A DNA stretch of 64,000 bases. Origin: [Pseudomonas] carboxydohydrogena. Its GTDB lineage: Bacteria; Pseudomonadota; Alphaproteobacteria; Rhizobiales; Xanthobacteraceae. The notes under the pieces were generated by a model. It saw only the letters and a list, made by a program, of their open reading frames with translations, had not been told where the DNA came from and did not search any database. This document shows positions 8,520-18,202 of the stretch, piece after piece. The first letter of the stretch is position 1. Every line of letters starts with the position of its first letter. The stretch spans positions 2,664,501 through 2,728,500 of the forward strand of contig NZ_CP113162.1 in the NCBI RefSeq assembly GCF_029030725.1, in the 5' to 3' direction. Both the position numbers and the translations under genes were made by a program.

Positions 8520-8939
8520 TCAGGCTACCGCGCCGATCCGCGAGCGCATCAGGCCGATGCTGTCGAGGTCGGCCTGCTCGCGCGCATTCTCCTCGGCGCG
8601 TTCGCGCGCCTGATCGCGCTCGTCCAGAAGCTCGACCTTCTTCAATTCCTCGAAGGCATCCGCCAGATGCGCCTTCGCCTCGTCGAGCTGCCCGCGCAGT
8701 TCGTCCGCCGAACGGGTCAGGTTCTCGCGGCGCTGGATCGCGGCCTTGGCGTAGGTCGGATAGGCGAAGTGGGATGGATCCTGAATGCCCGCGCGATCCT
8801 GCTCGGTCTGGATTTCGCGCTCGAGGTCGACCGACATCCGCTGGAATTCCGCGATCATGGTCTCGATCTGAGCAACCCGGCGACGCTTCTCGTCGACCTG
8901 AAATTTCTTCAGACGGATAAGCGTTTCACGTGACTTCAT
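8520..8939 (-). CDS. fliJ: Flagellar export chaperone FliJ
   Basis: FliJ is the coiled-coil stalk protein of the flagellar export ATPase, linking FliI to FlhA and escorting chaperones. The 139-residue product is almost wholly charged helix (VDEKRRRVAQIETMIAEFQRM to FEELKKVELLDERDQARERAEENA), as the family requires, starting MKSRETLIRLKKFQ. It follows fliI by 106 bases on the same strand and is closed by a terminator. Sequence conservation in FliJ is low, so the call rests on length, coiled coil and position. Confidence 0.88.
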   Translation of the reverse strand: MKSRETLIRLKKFQVDEKRRRVAQIETMIAEFQRMSVDLEREIQTEQDRAGIQDPSHFAYPTYAKAAIQRRENLTRSADELRGQLDEAKAHLADAFEELKKVELLDERDQARERAEENAREQADLDSIGLMRSRIGAVA

Positions 8940-9045
8940 CGACTCGTACTCCCCAGAAGTCCCAGTACCAAAACGGGACAGAACCGGCTCCCCGACTGGG
9001 CCCCGCCGGCAATCAACAGACGGTGCGGATCATGGCCTGACAAAG

Positions 9046-10371
9046 TTAGCTTTCCGTTTCCACAGAGGCGAGGATTTGCTGCAATTGCCGGTAGCCCGCC
9101 CCCAGCCCGGTCGCCTCGTTCTTGGCCTGGCGCAGGAAGTCCTCGAGCGGCTCGTGGAGGCGGATCGCCTCGTCCACCTCGGCGCTGGAGCCTGCCCGAT
9201 AGGCCCCTAACCGGATCAGTTCCTCCATGTCCGCATAGGTCGCCATCACCTGGCGGCCGCGCATGATGACCGGCAGGAATTCCGGATCGGCCGATTTCGG
9301 CATGGTGCGGGAGACGGATTTGAGGATGTTGATGGCCGGGTAGCGGCCGCGCTCGGCGATGGAGCGCTCCATTACGATATGTCCGTCGAGAATACCGCGC
9401 ACCGCGTCCGCCACCGGCTCGTTGTGGTCGTCGCCGTCCACCAGCACCGTGAAGACGCCCGTGATTGTCCCCTCGCCCAGTCCCGGACCGGCGCGCTCAA
9501 GGAGCTTCGGCAGTTCGGTGAAGACGGTCGGCGTGTAGCCCTTGGCGGTCGGCGGCTCGCCCGCGGAGAGGCCGATCTCGCGCTGCGCCATCGCAAAGCG
9601 CGTGACCGAGTCCATCAGACACAGCACGCTCTGGCCTTCGTCGCGGAAGTATTCGGAGATCGCGAGCGTCAGGTAAGCGGCCTGCCGCCGCATCAAGGCG
9701 GGCTCGTCCGAGGTCGCCACCACGACGACCGAGCGCGCGAGGCCCTCCTCGCCCAGATCGTCTTGCAGGAACTCCTGCACCTCGCGGCCGCGTTCGCCGA
9801 CAAGGCCGATCACCGAAATATCGGCATCGACGTTGCGGGCCAGCATCGACAGCAGCACCGACTTGCCGACGCCGGAGCCGGCGAAGATACCCATGCGCTG
9901 CCCGCTACAGCATGTGAGAAATGTATTGAGCGCGCGCACGCCGAGATCGAGAGGCTGCCCCACCCGTCTTCGCGAGTGGGCGGGCGGCGGCAGGTTCCGG
10001 AACGGCATCGGAGAAGCGCCCTGCTCGATCGGCCCCTTGCCGTCGATCGGTTCCCCCATCGCGTTGACGACGCGGCCGAGCCACGCCGGCGATGGCCTGA
10101 CCTGACTCGCCGCATTGGCGATCACCGCCCGGCAACCGCGCCGGACGCCATCCAGTCCCCCGAACGGCATCAGCACCGCATTGTTGCCTGTGAAGCCGAT
10201 CACCTCGCAGGGAATGTCGCGATCGCCGCCGGTCTCGATCACGACCCGCGCGCCGACCGACATCGCATGAATGGGACCGGCGACTTCGACCATCAGGCCG
10301 CGCACGCCCACAACACGGCCATAAATATTGATGCCGTCGATATCGCCGATCTGTTCAGCCAGTGCCTTCAC
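9046..10371 (-). CDS. fliI: Flagellum-specific export ATPase FliI
   Basis: FliI is the F1-beta-like ATPase that unfolds and feeds flagellar substrates into the export gate. Walker A is [11 protein letters not shown] (residues 161-171), Walker B is in [20 protein letters not shown], and the family box [25 protein letters not shown] follows. The length of 441 residues is normal. It pairs with fliJ downstream. A CtrA-like box lies 74 bases before its start, in the shared region with ctrA. Confidence 0.96.
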   Translation of the reverse strand: MKALAEQIGDIDGINIYGRVVGVRGLMVEVAGPIHAMSVGARVVIETGGDRDIPCEVIGFTGNNAVLMPFGGLDGVRRGCRAVIANAASQVRPSPAWLGRVVNAMGEPIDGKGPIEQGASPMPFRNLPPPAHSRRRVGQPLDLGVRALNTFLTCCSGQRMGIFAGSGVGKSVLLSMLARNVDADISVIGLVGERGREVQEFLQDDLGEEGLARSVVVVATSDEPALMRRQAAYLTLAISEYFRDEGQSVLCLMDSVTRFAMAQREIGLSAGEPPTAKGYTPTVFTELPKLLERAGPGLGEGTITGVFTVLVDGDDHNEPVADAVRGILDGHIVMERSIAERGRYPAINILKSVSRTMPKSADPEFLPVIMRGRQVMATYADMEELIRLGAYRAGSSAEVDEAIRLHEPLEDFLRQAKNEATGLGAGYRQLQQILASVETES

Positions 10372-10776
10372 TGCAGACCTATCGTCACTGCGCCGCCGCT
10401 TTCATTTCGAAAACCTTAAGTTTCCGGAGCCTGGTGGCGCTTCCTTAACCCTGTGTTTACCCGCATCGTTAATGATTGCGTCACTGTCTTTGGTAACTGA
10501 AAGCAATTCGACCTTCAGAACGGAGGTGCGAATCGCAGGAGGCGGTCAGGCCCGACTCCTAATACGGAACTTGAACTTGCGTGGGTACGAAAAGCCGCTT
10601 CTGTGCAACATCTTAAGTCGATTCGGCATAATTTGCACGAATAGAGCTTGCAGGCACGAATCAGCTTTTGTTAACCATGTCTCGTCAGGATTCGAATCAG
10701 TTGTTCAAAGGCGTTCCAGTGCCGCGAGTTATGCGGCCGACCTGACGCCCGGAGTGGCGACTATTAGGGGACTGGC
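10372..10776. promoter_or_regulatory. Divergent fliI/ctrA control region rich in GANTC sites
   Basis: 405 bases without a gene. Six GANTC sites, the target of the cell-cycle methylase CcrM, fall at 10530, 10554, 10620, 10658, 10689 and 10694, that is within 169 bases. One per 256 bases is expected for random sequence at even composition. In Caulobacter the methylation state of a GANTC site in the ctrA promoter ties ctrA transcription to replication. A TTAACCAT half-site (about 10670), as found in CtrA boxes, is also present. The -10 and -35 elements for ctrA are not clear to me. Confidence 0.6.
10445..10460. promoter_or_regulatory. Putative CtrA-binding box between fliI and ctrA
   Basis: TTAA, seven bases (CCCTGTG), then TTTAC: one mismatch to TTAA-N7-TTAAC. 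It lies 74 bases before the fliI start and about 320 before ctrA, so control of fliI is the more likely use. Inferred from the pattern only. Confidence 0.4.
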
Positions 10777-11478
10777 ATGCGCGTATTGCTGATAGAAGAT
10801 GACAGCGCCACTGCGCAGTCGATCGAGCTGATGCTCAAATCCGAGAGTTTCAACGTCTACACGACGGACCTCGGAGAAGAAGGCGTCGATCTCGGCAAGC
10901 TGTATGATTACGACATCATCCTGCTTGACCTCAATCTGCCCGACATGTCGGGTTACGAAGTGCTCAAGCAGCTTCGTGTTTCCAAGATCAAGACCCCGAT
11001 CCTGATCCTGTCCGGCCTCGCCGGCATCGAGGACAAGGTCAAGGGTCTCGGCGTCGGCGCCGACGACTACATGACAAAGCCGTTCCATAAGGACGAACTG
11101 GTCGCCCGCATCCACGCCATCGTGCGCCGCTCGAAGGGCCACGCCCAGTCGGTGATCCAGACCGGCGACCTGATCGTCAACCTCGACACCAAGACGGTCG
11201 AAGTCGGCGGCCAGCGCGTGCACCTGACCGGCAAGGAATATCAGATGCTGGAGCTGCTCTCGCTGCGCAAGGGCACCACGCTCACCAAGGAAATGTTCCT
11301 CAACCATCTCTACGGCGGGATGGACGAGCCCGAACTCAAGATCATCGACGTGTTCATCTGCAAGCTGCGCAAGAAGCTCGCCAACGCGTCGGAAGGCCGC
11401 AACTTCATCGAGACCGTCTGGGGCCGCGGCTATGTGCTGCGCGAGCCGAGCGACGACGAAGCCCGCATCCCGGCTTGA
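10777..11478 (+). CDS. ctrA: Cell-cycle master response regulator CtrA
   Basis: CtrA is the essential OmpR-type regulator of alphaproteobacterial cell cycle, flagella and division. Residues 1-120 are the receiver, with acidic pocket EDD at 7-9 and phosphoacceptor Asp51 in [12 protein letters not shown]. Residues 125-225 are the winged-helix DNA-binding domain ([17 protein letters not shown], ending [11 protein letters not shown]). At 233 residues the product is close to known CtrA throughout, including the [24 protein letters not shown] block. It is phosphorylated through CckA and ChpT; chpT lies 6 kb downstream. The promoter region carries clustered GANTC sites, and an intrinsic terminator follows the gene. 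Confidence 0.97.
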   Translation: MRVLLIEDDSATAQSIELMLKSESFNVYTTDLGEEGVDLGKLYDYDIILLDLNLPDMSGYEVLKQLRVSKIKTPILILSGLAGIEDKVKGLGVGADDYMTKPFHKDELVARIHAIVRRSKGHAQSVIQTGDLIVNLDTKTVEVGGQRVHLTGKEYQMLELLSLRKGTTLTKEMFLNHLYGGMDEPELKIIDVFICKLRKKLANASEGRNFIETVWGRGYVLREPSDDEARIPA

Positions 11479-11499
11479 GCCTTCATCTTCACGAAATGC

Positions 11500-11528
11500 A
11501 AAAAACCCCGCCAATGGCGGGGTTTTTT
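11500..11528. terminator. Bidirectional terminator between ctrA and cheR
   Basis: AAAAAACCCCGCC (11500-11512) pairs with GGCGGGGTTTTTT (11516-11528) around a three-base loop. A perfect 13-pair arm with T-runs on both strands serves the convergent ctrA and che operons. Confidence 0.93.
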
Positions 11529-11560
11529 ATTGCTGCCGAGGTTGCGGCAAATGGCGGGCT

Positions 11561-12433
11561 TTAACGCGCGGCCATCGTCGCCCGCATTCCGCTCGCGCTC
11601 ATGCCGGGCATGATCGAGGGCGATGCGGTCTTGGGCAAATACACGCCGCGACGCTGCGTGCAGGGACGATAGGCATCGGTGAGGCCGACCACCGTTTCGG
11701 CGGCGCCGAGGAACAGATAGCCGTCCGGCTCGTTCACCTTCATCATCCGGCCGAGAACGTCGGCCTTGGTCGCCTGCTCGAAATAGATCAGCACGTTGCG
11801 GCAAAAGATCACGTCGAACTTGCCGAGGCTCGAGAAGTCGTTGAGCAGGTTGAGCGGCTTGAACTGCACCATGGCGCGGATATCGGGATTGATCTGCCAG
11901 GTCTCGCCGATCTGCTTGAAATGAGTGACGAGCTTCTGAATCGGCAGGCCGCGCTGCACCTCGAACTGGCTGTAGATGCCGCCCTTGCACTTTTCGAGAA
12001 CTTCCTGCGACAGGTCGGTCGCGACGATCTCCACCCGCCAGCCCGACAGCGCCTGGGCGAAATCCTTCACGATCATCGCCAGCGAATAGGGCTCCTGACC
12101 GGTCGATGCGGCCGCGCACCAGATGCGCAGGCTCTTGCGGTTGGCGCGCGCCTTGATGATCTCGGGGAGAACGCTGTCCTTGAAATGATCGAACGGAATC
12201 TTGTCGCGGAAAAAGAACGTCTCGTTGGTGGTCATCGCCTCGACCACGTCGCAGATCCTGCTCTCCACCCCGCGCCTGAGTTCGGCGACCAGTTCGCTCA
12301 GCCCGCCGAGCTTCGCCTTGCGCGCGAGCGGCATGAGACGGCTTTCGATCAGATACTGCTTGTCGTCCGCGAGGACGAGACCGGATCTTTCCTTCAGGAG
12401 CTTGCGCAGAAAATCATACTCAGCCTGAATCAC
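11561..12433 (-). CDS. cheR: Chemotaxis methyltransferase CheR
   Basis: CheR methylates glutamates of chemoreceptors using SAM. The GTG start at 12433 sits behind AGGAGA and overlaps the cheB stop by four bases (GTGA); a longer frame runs into cheB and is not used. The product of 290 residues has the N-terminal helical domain ([22 protein letters not shown]), the SAM pocket [19 protein letters not shown], and [13 protein letters not shown] near the C-terminal third. It is the last gene of the leftward operon cheA-W-Y-B-R. Confidence 0.95.
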   Translation of the reverse strand: MIQAEYDFLRKLLKERSGLVLADDKQYLIESRLMPLARKAKLGGLSELVAELRRGVESRICDVVEAMTTNETFFFRDKIPFDHFKDSVLPEIIKARANRKSLRIWCAAASTGQEPYSLAMIVKDFAQALSGWRVEIVATDLSQEVLEKCKGGIYSQFEVQRGLPIQKLVTHFKQIGETWQINPDIRAMVQFKPLNLLNDFSSLGKFDVIFCRNVLIYFEQATKADVLGRMMKVNEPDGYLFLGAAETVVGLTDAYRPCTQRRGVYLPKTASPSIMPGMSASGMRATMAAR

Positions 12434-13584
12434 GAGAAGTCTCCTGAAAGGATCTTTTGTATTTTTTGGCCGATCTGGTTGAGCGGCAAGACGGCGGAAC
12501 AGATGCCGGCCTGAGCGGCCGCACCCGGCATTCCCCACACCACGGACGTCGCTTCGTCCTGAGCGATCACGTTGCCGCCGGCAGCGACGATATCCTTGCC
12601 GCCGCGCATGCCGTCGGAGCCCATGCCCGTCAGAATCACCGCCAGCAGATCGCCTCTCCAGACATCGATCGCCGACATGAACAGAGGATCCACCGCGGGA
12701 CGGCAGAAATTGATCTGGGGCCCGTCATCGAGCGCGATCGCGACGTTGCCGCCCTGACGCCCCACGCGCATGTGCAGGCCGCCCGGCGCGATATAGATGT
12801 TGCCGGGCTTGACGATCTGCCCTTCCACGCCCTCCTGCGCCGGCCGGGAGCTGGCGCGGCCGATATGCTGGGCAAGGATGGTGGTGAAGGCAGGGGGCAT
12901 ATGCTGGGTAATCAGCACCGGCACCCGGTCGACCACCGGAGCAAGCCCGGCGGCAAGCGCGGTCAGCGCCTGCGGGCCGCCCGTCGAGGAACCGATCAGC
13001 AGCGCCTGCGGCCTCGTCTTGTGGAACGGCCGGAGCGAAAATTTGGCCGGAGCGAATGGCGCAGCGGCATGGGCAGCAAGCGCAGACGGCGCGGCGGACG
13101 GCGCCAGCGGCGGACTCGGCACGCGGCGGCGTACGAGTCGGGCGGTGAGATGGCGGATCTTCTGCACCAGTTCGTGCCGGAAGGTATCCGCGCCGCCCAG
13201 ATGATTGCTTTCGGGCTTCGGAATGTAGTCGGCCGCGCCGAGCGACAGCGCCTTGAGGCTGATCTCGGCGTTCCGCAGCGTCAGCGTCGAGGCCATGATG
13301 ACGACGAGATCGCGCTTCTTGGCGAGCAGCAGCGGCAGCGCGGTGATGCCGTCCATGTCCGGCATCTCGATGTCGAGGATCACGGCGTCGGGATTGATCC
13401 GCTCGATCTGGTTGACGGCATCGAGACCGGTGCGGCAGGACGCCGCCACCACCATGTCGGTTTCCGCCTCGATCCAGCGCGAGATGATGCCGCGGATGAT
13501 GGCCGAGTCGTCGACCACCATGATTCGAATGCGCTCACCGCTCGTCGAAACCGGATGAGAGGCGGCTGCCAAATCGATACTCAT
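12430..13584 (-). CDS. cheB: Chemotaxis methylesterase/glutamine deamidase CheB
   Basis: CheB removes receptor methyl groups when phosphorylated. Residues 18-135 are the receiver ([10 protein letters not shown], Asp71 in [13 protein letters not shown]). An Ala/Pro-rich linker of about 50 residues follows. The esterase domain shows the catalytic triad regions [12 protein letters not shown] (Ser), [10 protein letters not shown] (His) and [14 protein letters not shown] (Asp). The length of 384 residues is slightly long because of the linker. It is fourth in the operon and translationally coupled to cheR. Confidence 0.96.
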   Translation of the reverse strand: MSIDLAAASHPVSTSGERIRIMVVDDSAIIRGIISRWIEAETDMVVAASCRTGLDAVNQIERINPDAVILDIEMPDMDGITALPLLLAKKRDLVVIMASTLTLRNAEISLKALSLGAADYIPKPESNHLGGADTFRHELVQKIRHLTARLVRRRVPSPPLAPSAAPSALAAHAAAPFAPAKFSLRPFHKTRPQALLIGSSTGGPQALTALAAGLAPVVDRVPVLITQHMPPAFTTILAQHIGRASSRPAQEGVEGQIVKPGNIYIAPGGLHMRVGRQGGNVAIALDDGPQINFCRPAVDPLFMSAIDVWRGDLLAVILTGMGSDGMRGGKDIVAAGGNVIAQDEATSVVWGMPGAAAQAGICSAVLPLNQIGQKIQKILSGDFS

Positions 13585-13654
13585 TCAAATACCAAACTTC
13601 TTTCTGCCAGAGGCAGGAGGACACAATATCGATTCGGCGATGATCCTCGCCTGC

Positions 13655-14020
<366 letters not shown>

Positions 14021-14057
14021 GTTGACCTCTATTTCCAAATGCTGACCCGATGGGCGC

Positions 14058-14528
14058 TCACGCCGCCATCATGTCAGGCGCAATCTCCAGAACCCGGTCG
14101 ATATCGAGCACCACCATCAACTGGCCTTCGAGCCGGTGGATGCCGCCCGCCACTTTCTCCATGCCGCGATCGAGGTTGACCGGATTCATTTCCCGGCTGT
14201 CGTCGGACAGCTTCATCACTTCCCCGATCGAATCGATCAGCAAGCCATAGGATTCGCCGCGATGATCCACGCCGATCGCCATCGGCGGGCGGCCGTCCTC
14301 GATCTTCGGCAGGCCGAGCCGCGCGCGCATGTCGATCGCGGTGACGATCCGGCCGCGCAGGTTGAGAACGCCTGCGATGTCCTCGGAGGCGAGCGGCACG
14401 CGGGTCAGCCGCTCGGGCATGAACACGTCCTGCACGCGGGAAATCGGCAGGCCGAACAACTGCCCGCCGATCATGGCGGTGACGTATTCGGTGATCTGGC
14501 CGTCGGTCTTCTGAGCTTGCTGGTCCAT
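14058..14528 (-). CDS. cheW: Chemotaxis coupling protein CheW
   Basis: CheW is the SH3-like adaptor bridging chemoreceptors and CheA. Its 156 residues begin with a short polar tail, then the CheW fold: YVTAMIGGQLFGLPISRVQDVF, RVPLASEDIAGVLNLRGRIVTAIDMRARLG, and YGLLIDSIGEVMKL. Second gene of the operon, 10 bases after cheA. Confidence 0.95.
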   Translation of the reverse strand: MDQQAQKTDGQITEYVTAMIGGQLFGLPISRVQDVFMPERLTRVPLASEDIAGVLNLRGRIVTAIDMRARLGLPKIEDGRPPMAIGVDHRGESYGLLIDSIGEVMKLSDDSREMNPVNLDRGMEKVAGGIHRLEGQLMVVLDIDRVLEIAPDMMAA

Positions 14529-14538
14529 GTCGTGATCC

Positions 14539-17241
14539 TTATGCCGCGCGGTGATCGCGGGCGGCCTGTTCCTTCAACGCCGCGATCAGGCCGGGCCGGT
14601 CGAACTTCGCGACATAATCGTGGAAACCGACCTGACGTCCGCGTTCGATCGCCGCCGGAGACACCAGCGAGGACAGCGCGATGATCGGCGTCTCGTTGTT
14701 GCGCTGATCGGCGCGAATGGCCTCGGCGAATTCGAAGCCGTTCATGTCCGGCATCTCGATGTCGGTGAGGATGACGTTGAACTGCTTTCCCGCGCGCAGG
14801 ATGTTCAGCCCCTCGCTCGCGTTGGTCGCGGTCTGGACGCTGTAGCCCGCCGCCTTCAGGACCGGCGCCAGCATGTTGCGGAAGAAGGCCGAGTCATCGA
14901 CCAGAAGAACCTCCTGCGTCAGGCTCGAGCGCTGCATGTCCTTGCGGGTGAACCAGTCGGCAAAGGCCATCGGCAGGAAGTGACCAACGTCGATCACTTC
15001 CGTCGCCTGCCCCTTGATCACGGCCGAGCCGAGCAGACCTTCCTGCGCGCTGGCAACCTCGATGTTGAGGCTTTCCTCAACGATATCGACGATCTCGTCG
15101 ACCACGAGACCCATGGAGCGGCCGTCATCGACGAACACCAGAATCGGCTGCACGCCCTCGGTGCGGACCGTGACGCCTGCCATGCTCACGAGCGGCATCA
15201 GATGGTCGCGGTATTGCACCATGTGGCGGCCGTTGGACAACTCGATCTTCTCCGCCGCGATTTCCTCCAGTCGGGTCACGAGCGCAAGCGGCACCGCCTT
15301 CGGCTGGGTGTTGCCGGCGTGGAAGACGAGCAGCGAGGTGAGCTGCTCGGAACCGGCGACGCGGGATGCGGCGTTGTCGTCCATCATCTCCGATTGCGCC
15401 GACATCGAGTTGCCGACCGACTGCGAAATGCCGTTCGGATCGATAATCATGATGACGGCGCCATCGCCGAGGATGGTGTTGCCGGAGAACATGTTGATGT
15501 GACGCAGCTTGGTCGACATCGGCTTGACGACGATTTCCTCGGTGTGGAAGACGCCATCGACCACGATGCCGAAGGTCTGGCTGCCGACCTGCATCACCAC
15601 GATGAAGCCGTTCTCGGGATCGATCTCCTGACCGTCGGTGATGTTGAGGAGCTTGCGCAGGTGCAGCAGCGGCAGCAGCTTGTTGCGCAGGCGGAGCACC
15701 GGGGTGTCCTTGATGCGCTCGATGCGATGATCCGAATTGGCGCGCGCGCGCACCAGTTCGACGACCGCGATCTGCGGGATCGCGAAGCGCTCGCCCGCCG
15801 ATTCCACGATCAGCGCGGACACGATCGCAAGCGTCAGCGGAATCTTGATGGTGAAGGACGATCCTTCGCCCGGCACCGACTTGACGTCGATGGTGCCGCC
15901 GATCTGGTCGATGTTGTTGCGGACCACGTCCATACCGACGCCGCGGCCCGACACGCTGGTCACGGCGGCAGCGGTCGAGAAGCCCGCCGCGAAGATGAAC
16001 TTGTGAATCTGAGCTTCGCTCATCTTCTCAAGATCGGCTTCGGTGACGAGGCCGTTCTGAACCGCCTTCTGCTTGATGCGCTCGGTGTTCAGGCCCTGCC
16101 CGTTGTCGGCGATGCAGATAATGATGTGGCCGCCTTCATGATAGGCGGAGACGCGGATGGTACCTACTTCGGGCTTGCCCGCGGCAAGCCGCGCCGCCGT
16201 GCTCTCAAGGCCATGGTCGGCCGAGTTGCGCACCATGTGCGTCAGCGGGTCCTTGATGAGATCGAGCACCTGACGGTCGAGCTCGGTGTCGGCGCCGTGC
16301 ATCTCGAGTTCGATCTGCTTGCCGAGTTCGCTCGAAAGGTCGCGCACGATGCGCGGCAGCTTCTGCCAGGCGTTGCCGATCGGCTGCATGCGCGTCTTCA
16401 TGACGCCTTCCTGCAACTCGGCGGTGACGTTGGACAGACGTTGCAGCGGCACCTTGAATTCGTTCTCTTCGTGACGCCGGCTGATTTCCAGCAACTGGTT
16501 GCGGGTCAGCACAAGCTCGGACACCATCGTCATCAGGTGTTCGAGCGCATCGACATTGACGCGGATCGACTGCGAGGAAATCTTGTCGGCGTCGGAGCCT
16601 TCACCGTCGCCCGTCTTCCGCGCGGCAGGTTTCGCCGCAGGTTTCGCAGCGGGCGCTGGCGCGGCGGGAGCCGGCGCAGCGGTTGCTGCGGGAGCCGCCG
16701 TCTCGACCGCGGTTTCGCGGAACGCGCGCTCAAGCTCGTCGAGCGAGACTTCGCCCGGGCGCAACTCGCGCTCCAGAGTCTGGACGATGAGGGTGCCTTC
16801 CGTACTGCCGGCGGATGCCGGGGCAGCAGGCGCAGCGGCAGGCGCGCCGCCTTCCATCGAAGCCATGCCGACCTCCACCATCTTTTCCAATGCGCCGATC
16901 AGATCGGGGTCGGAGCCTTCCGGCTCCGCCTCGCTGGATTCGAGTTCGCTCAGGATGTCCTTGATGCGGTCGATGGTGTTGAGGATCAGCGAGACGGCTT
17001 CGCCGGTCACCGGCATGCCGTCGCGAAATTTGCCCATCAGGGTTTCGGCCGCGTGGGCCAGCGCTTCGAGGCGTGGCAGGCCGAGAAAGCCGCACGTCCC
17101 CTTGATGGTGTGAACGAGCCGGAAAATATTATCCAGGATCTTGGCGTTATTCGGATCCTGCTCAAAACGAACCAATTGATTGTCGACGGTATCGAGGCTC
17201 TCGTTCGTTTCCGTCAGGAACTCACGCAACAAATCATCCAT
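14539..17241 (-). CDS. cheA: Hybrid chemotaxis histidine kinase CheA with two CheW-like domains and a receiver
   Basis: CheA autophosphorylates on its HPt domain in response to receptors and passes phosphate to CheY and CheB. Domain order: HPt (His44 in LVHTIKGTCGFLG), Ala/Pro-rich linker, dimerisation helices, HATPase (N-box around LTHMVRNSADHGLE, G-box CIADNGQGLN), CheW-like regulatory domain (IPLTLAIVSALIVESAGERFAIPQ), a second CheW-like stretch (SLLVFHAGNTQ to EEIVDIVEESLNIEVA), and a C-terminal receiver (VLLVDDSAFFRNML, Asp in VILTDIEMPDMNG). The length of 900 residues is above the roughly 650-700 of simple CheA because of the last two domains. It heads the operon. Confidence 0.95.
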   Translation of the reverse strand: MDDLLREFLTETNESLDTVDNQLVRFEQDPNNAKILDNIFRLVHTIKGTCGFLGLPRLEALAHAAETLMGKFRDGMPVTGEAVSLILNTIDRIKDILSELESSEAEPEGSDPDLIGALEKMVEVGMASMEGGAPAAAPAAPASAGSTEGTLIVQTLERELRPGEVSLDELERAFRETAVETAAPAATAAPAPAAPAPAAKPAAKPAARKTGDGEGSDADKISSQSIRVNVDALEHLMTMVSELVLTRNQLLEISRRHEENEFKVPLQRLSNVTAELQEGVMKTRMQPIGNAWQKLPRIVRDLSSELGKQIELEMHGADTELDRQVLDLIKDPLTHMVRNSADHGLESTAARLAAGKPEVGTIRVSAYHEGGHIIICIADNGQGLNTERIKQKAVQNGLVTEADLEKMSEAQIHKFIFAAGFSTAAAVTSVSGRGVGMDVVRNNIDQIGGTIDVKSVPGEGSSFTIKIPLTLAIVSALIVESAGERFAIPQIAVVELVRARANSDHRIERIKDTPVLRLRNKLLPLLHLRKLLNITDGQEIDPENGFIVVMQVGSQTFGIVVDGVFHTEEIVVKPMSTKLRHINMFSGNTILGDGAVIMIIDPNGISQSVGNSMSAQSEMMDDNAASRVAGSEQLTSLLVFHAGNTQPKAVPLALVTRLEEIAAEKIELSNGRHMVQYRDHLMPLVSMAGVTVRTEGVQPILVFVDDGRSMGLVVDEIVDIVEESLNIEVASAQEGLLGSAVIKGQATEVIDVGHFLPMAFADWFTRKDMQRSSLTQEVLLVDDSAFFRNMLAPVLKAAGYSVQTATNASEGLNILRAGKQFNVILTDIEMPDMNGFEFAEAIRADQRNNETPIIALSSLVSPAAIERGRQVGFHDYVAKFDRPGLIAALKEQAARDHRAA

Positions 17242-17412
17242 GAAACAGCCCAGCCTTCGAGCGGAGGCGGCGAGATGCGCCTGCCAAGTCTGCGCAGTTT
17301 CAACGGAAAGCGTTTAATAATGGTGAGCAAAAGGTATTTTTGTTTCGGTCGATTTTGCGCACCCGCGGCCTCGGCCCGCAGGCGGAAAGAGTTCGTTAAG
17401 GTTTGAGCGGCC

Positions 17413-18051
17413 TCACGAGGTCGCCACCACGACGGCGTCCTCTTCCTTGGTCAGCCCGACCTTGAAGCCGCAAGCCTGCGCCAGCAGCGCCGTATAATAA
17501 GGCTGCACCGCGTGCGCGGTGATGGAGGCTGCATTCTCCAGATTGAGCTGGTCGGCGATGCTGTGCGGCTCGCGCGCGTTCGCGCCCACCGCGCGGATGC
17601 GGAATCCCATCGTATCGCCCTCGCCGATCGGGTCGATCACCAGTTCGCCGCCGCGCGGGATCGCCTGCTGGGCGATGACCAGCATGTTGAGGAGCAGTTT
17701 GACGCGGTTCTTCGCCAGCAGCATGTGCGGCAAATTCCACGTCAGTCTGGTCTTGCCGTCCTCCAGATGGCCGCGCGCCACCTTCTGCGCGTCGCCAAGG
17801 TCGATCTGCGTCCCCGCCGAGCCCGCCGCGCCATAGGCGATGCGGCAAAATTGCAGCCGCGCCGAGGTGCTGACCGCGCTCTTGCGGATCAGGTCGAGGG
17901 CGAACTCCTTGTCCTCGGCCTTGTTGCTCGAGTCCATCACCTCAAGGCCGTTGACGATGGCGCCGACCGGATTGATGAGATCGTGGCAAACCCTTGAAGA
18001 CAGCAACGCAGCAAGGTCGAGAGCATCGGGAGCACCGGAGGTACCTGACAT
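17413..18051 (-). CDS. chpT: Cell-cycle histidine phosphotransferase ChpT
   Basis: ChpT relays phosphate from the hybrid kinase CckA to CtrA and CpdR. The ATG at 18051 with AGGAAA upstream gives 212 residues; an open frame further upstream is antisense to cysQ and is rejected. His23 lies in SRVCHDLINPVGAIVNGLE, the family signature (DUF2328). The C-terminal part is a degenerate ATPase-like fold, including NLPHMLLAKNRVKLLLNMLVIA. It lies just upstream of the cheA operon on the same strand, 171 bases apart. Confidence 0.93.
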   Translation of the reverse strand: MSGTSGAPDALDLAALLSSRVCHDLINPVGAIVNGLEVMDSSNKAEDKEFALDLIRKSAVSTSARLQFCRIAYGAAGSAGTQIDLGDAQKVARGHLEDGKTRLTWNLPHMLLAKNRVKLLLNMLVIAQQAIPRGGELVIDPIGEGDTMGFRIRAVGANAREPHSIADQLNLENAASITAHAVQPYYTALLAQACGFKVGLTKEEDAVVVATS

Positions 18052-18202
18052 GAAAATTTTCCTGCTGTGGTTTGGTGTGTGATAAGGATTCGCCGCTGCG
18101 ATTTCCGCAGTCGAATCACGCCGGACCGTGATTTGATACACCGCGAAACCTGCCGCGGCCACACAGGCCACCGAGGAACCACAGCGGACCAGGAAAGAAA
18201 TT

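Noticed and set aside
14551-17406. A 951-codon open frame antisense to cheA
   Set aside because: Same codon-mirror effect; composition dominated by Arg, His, Asp and Val, no domain, and cheA is certain.
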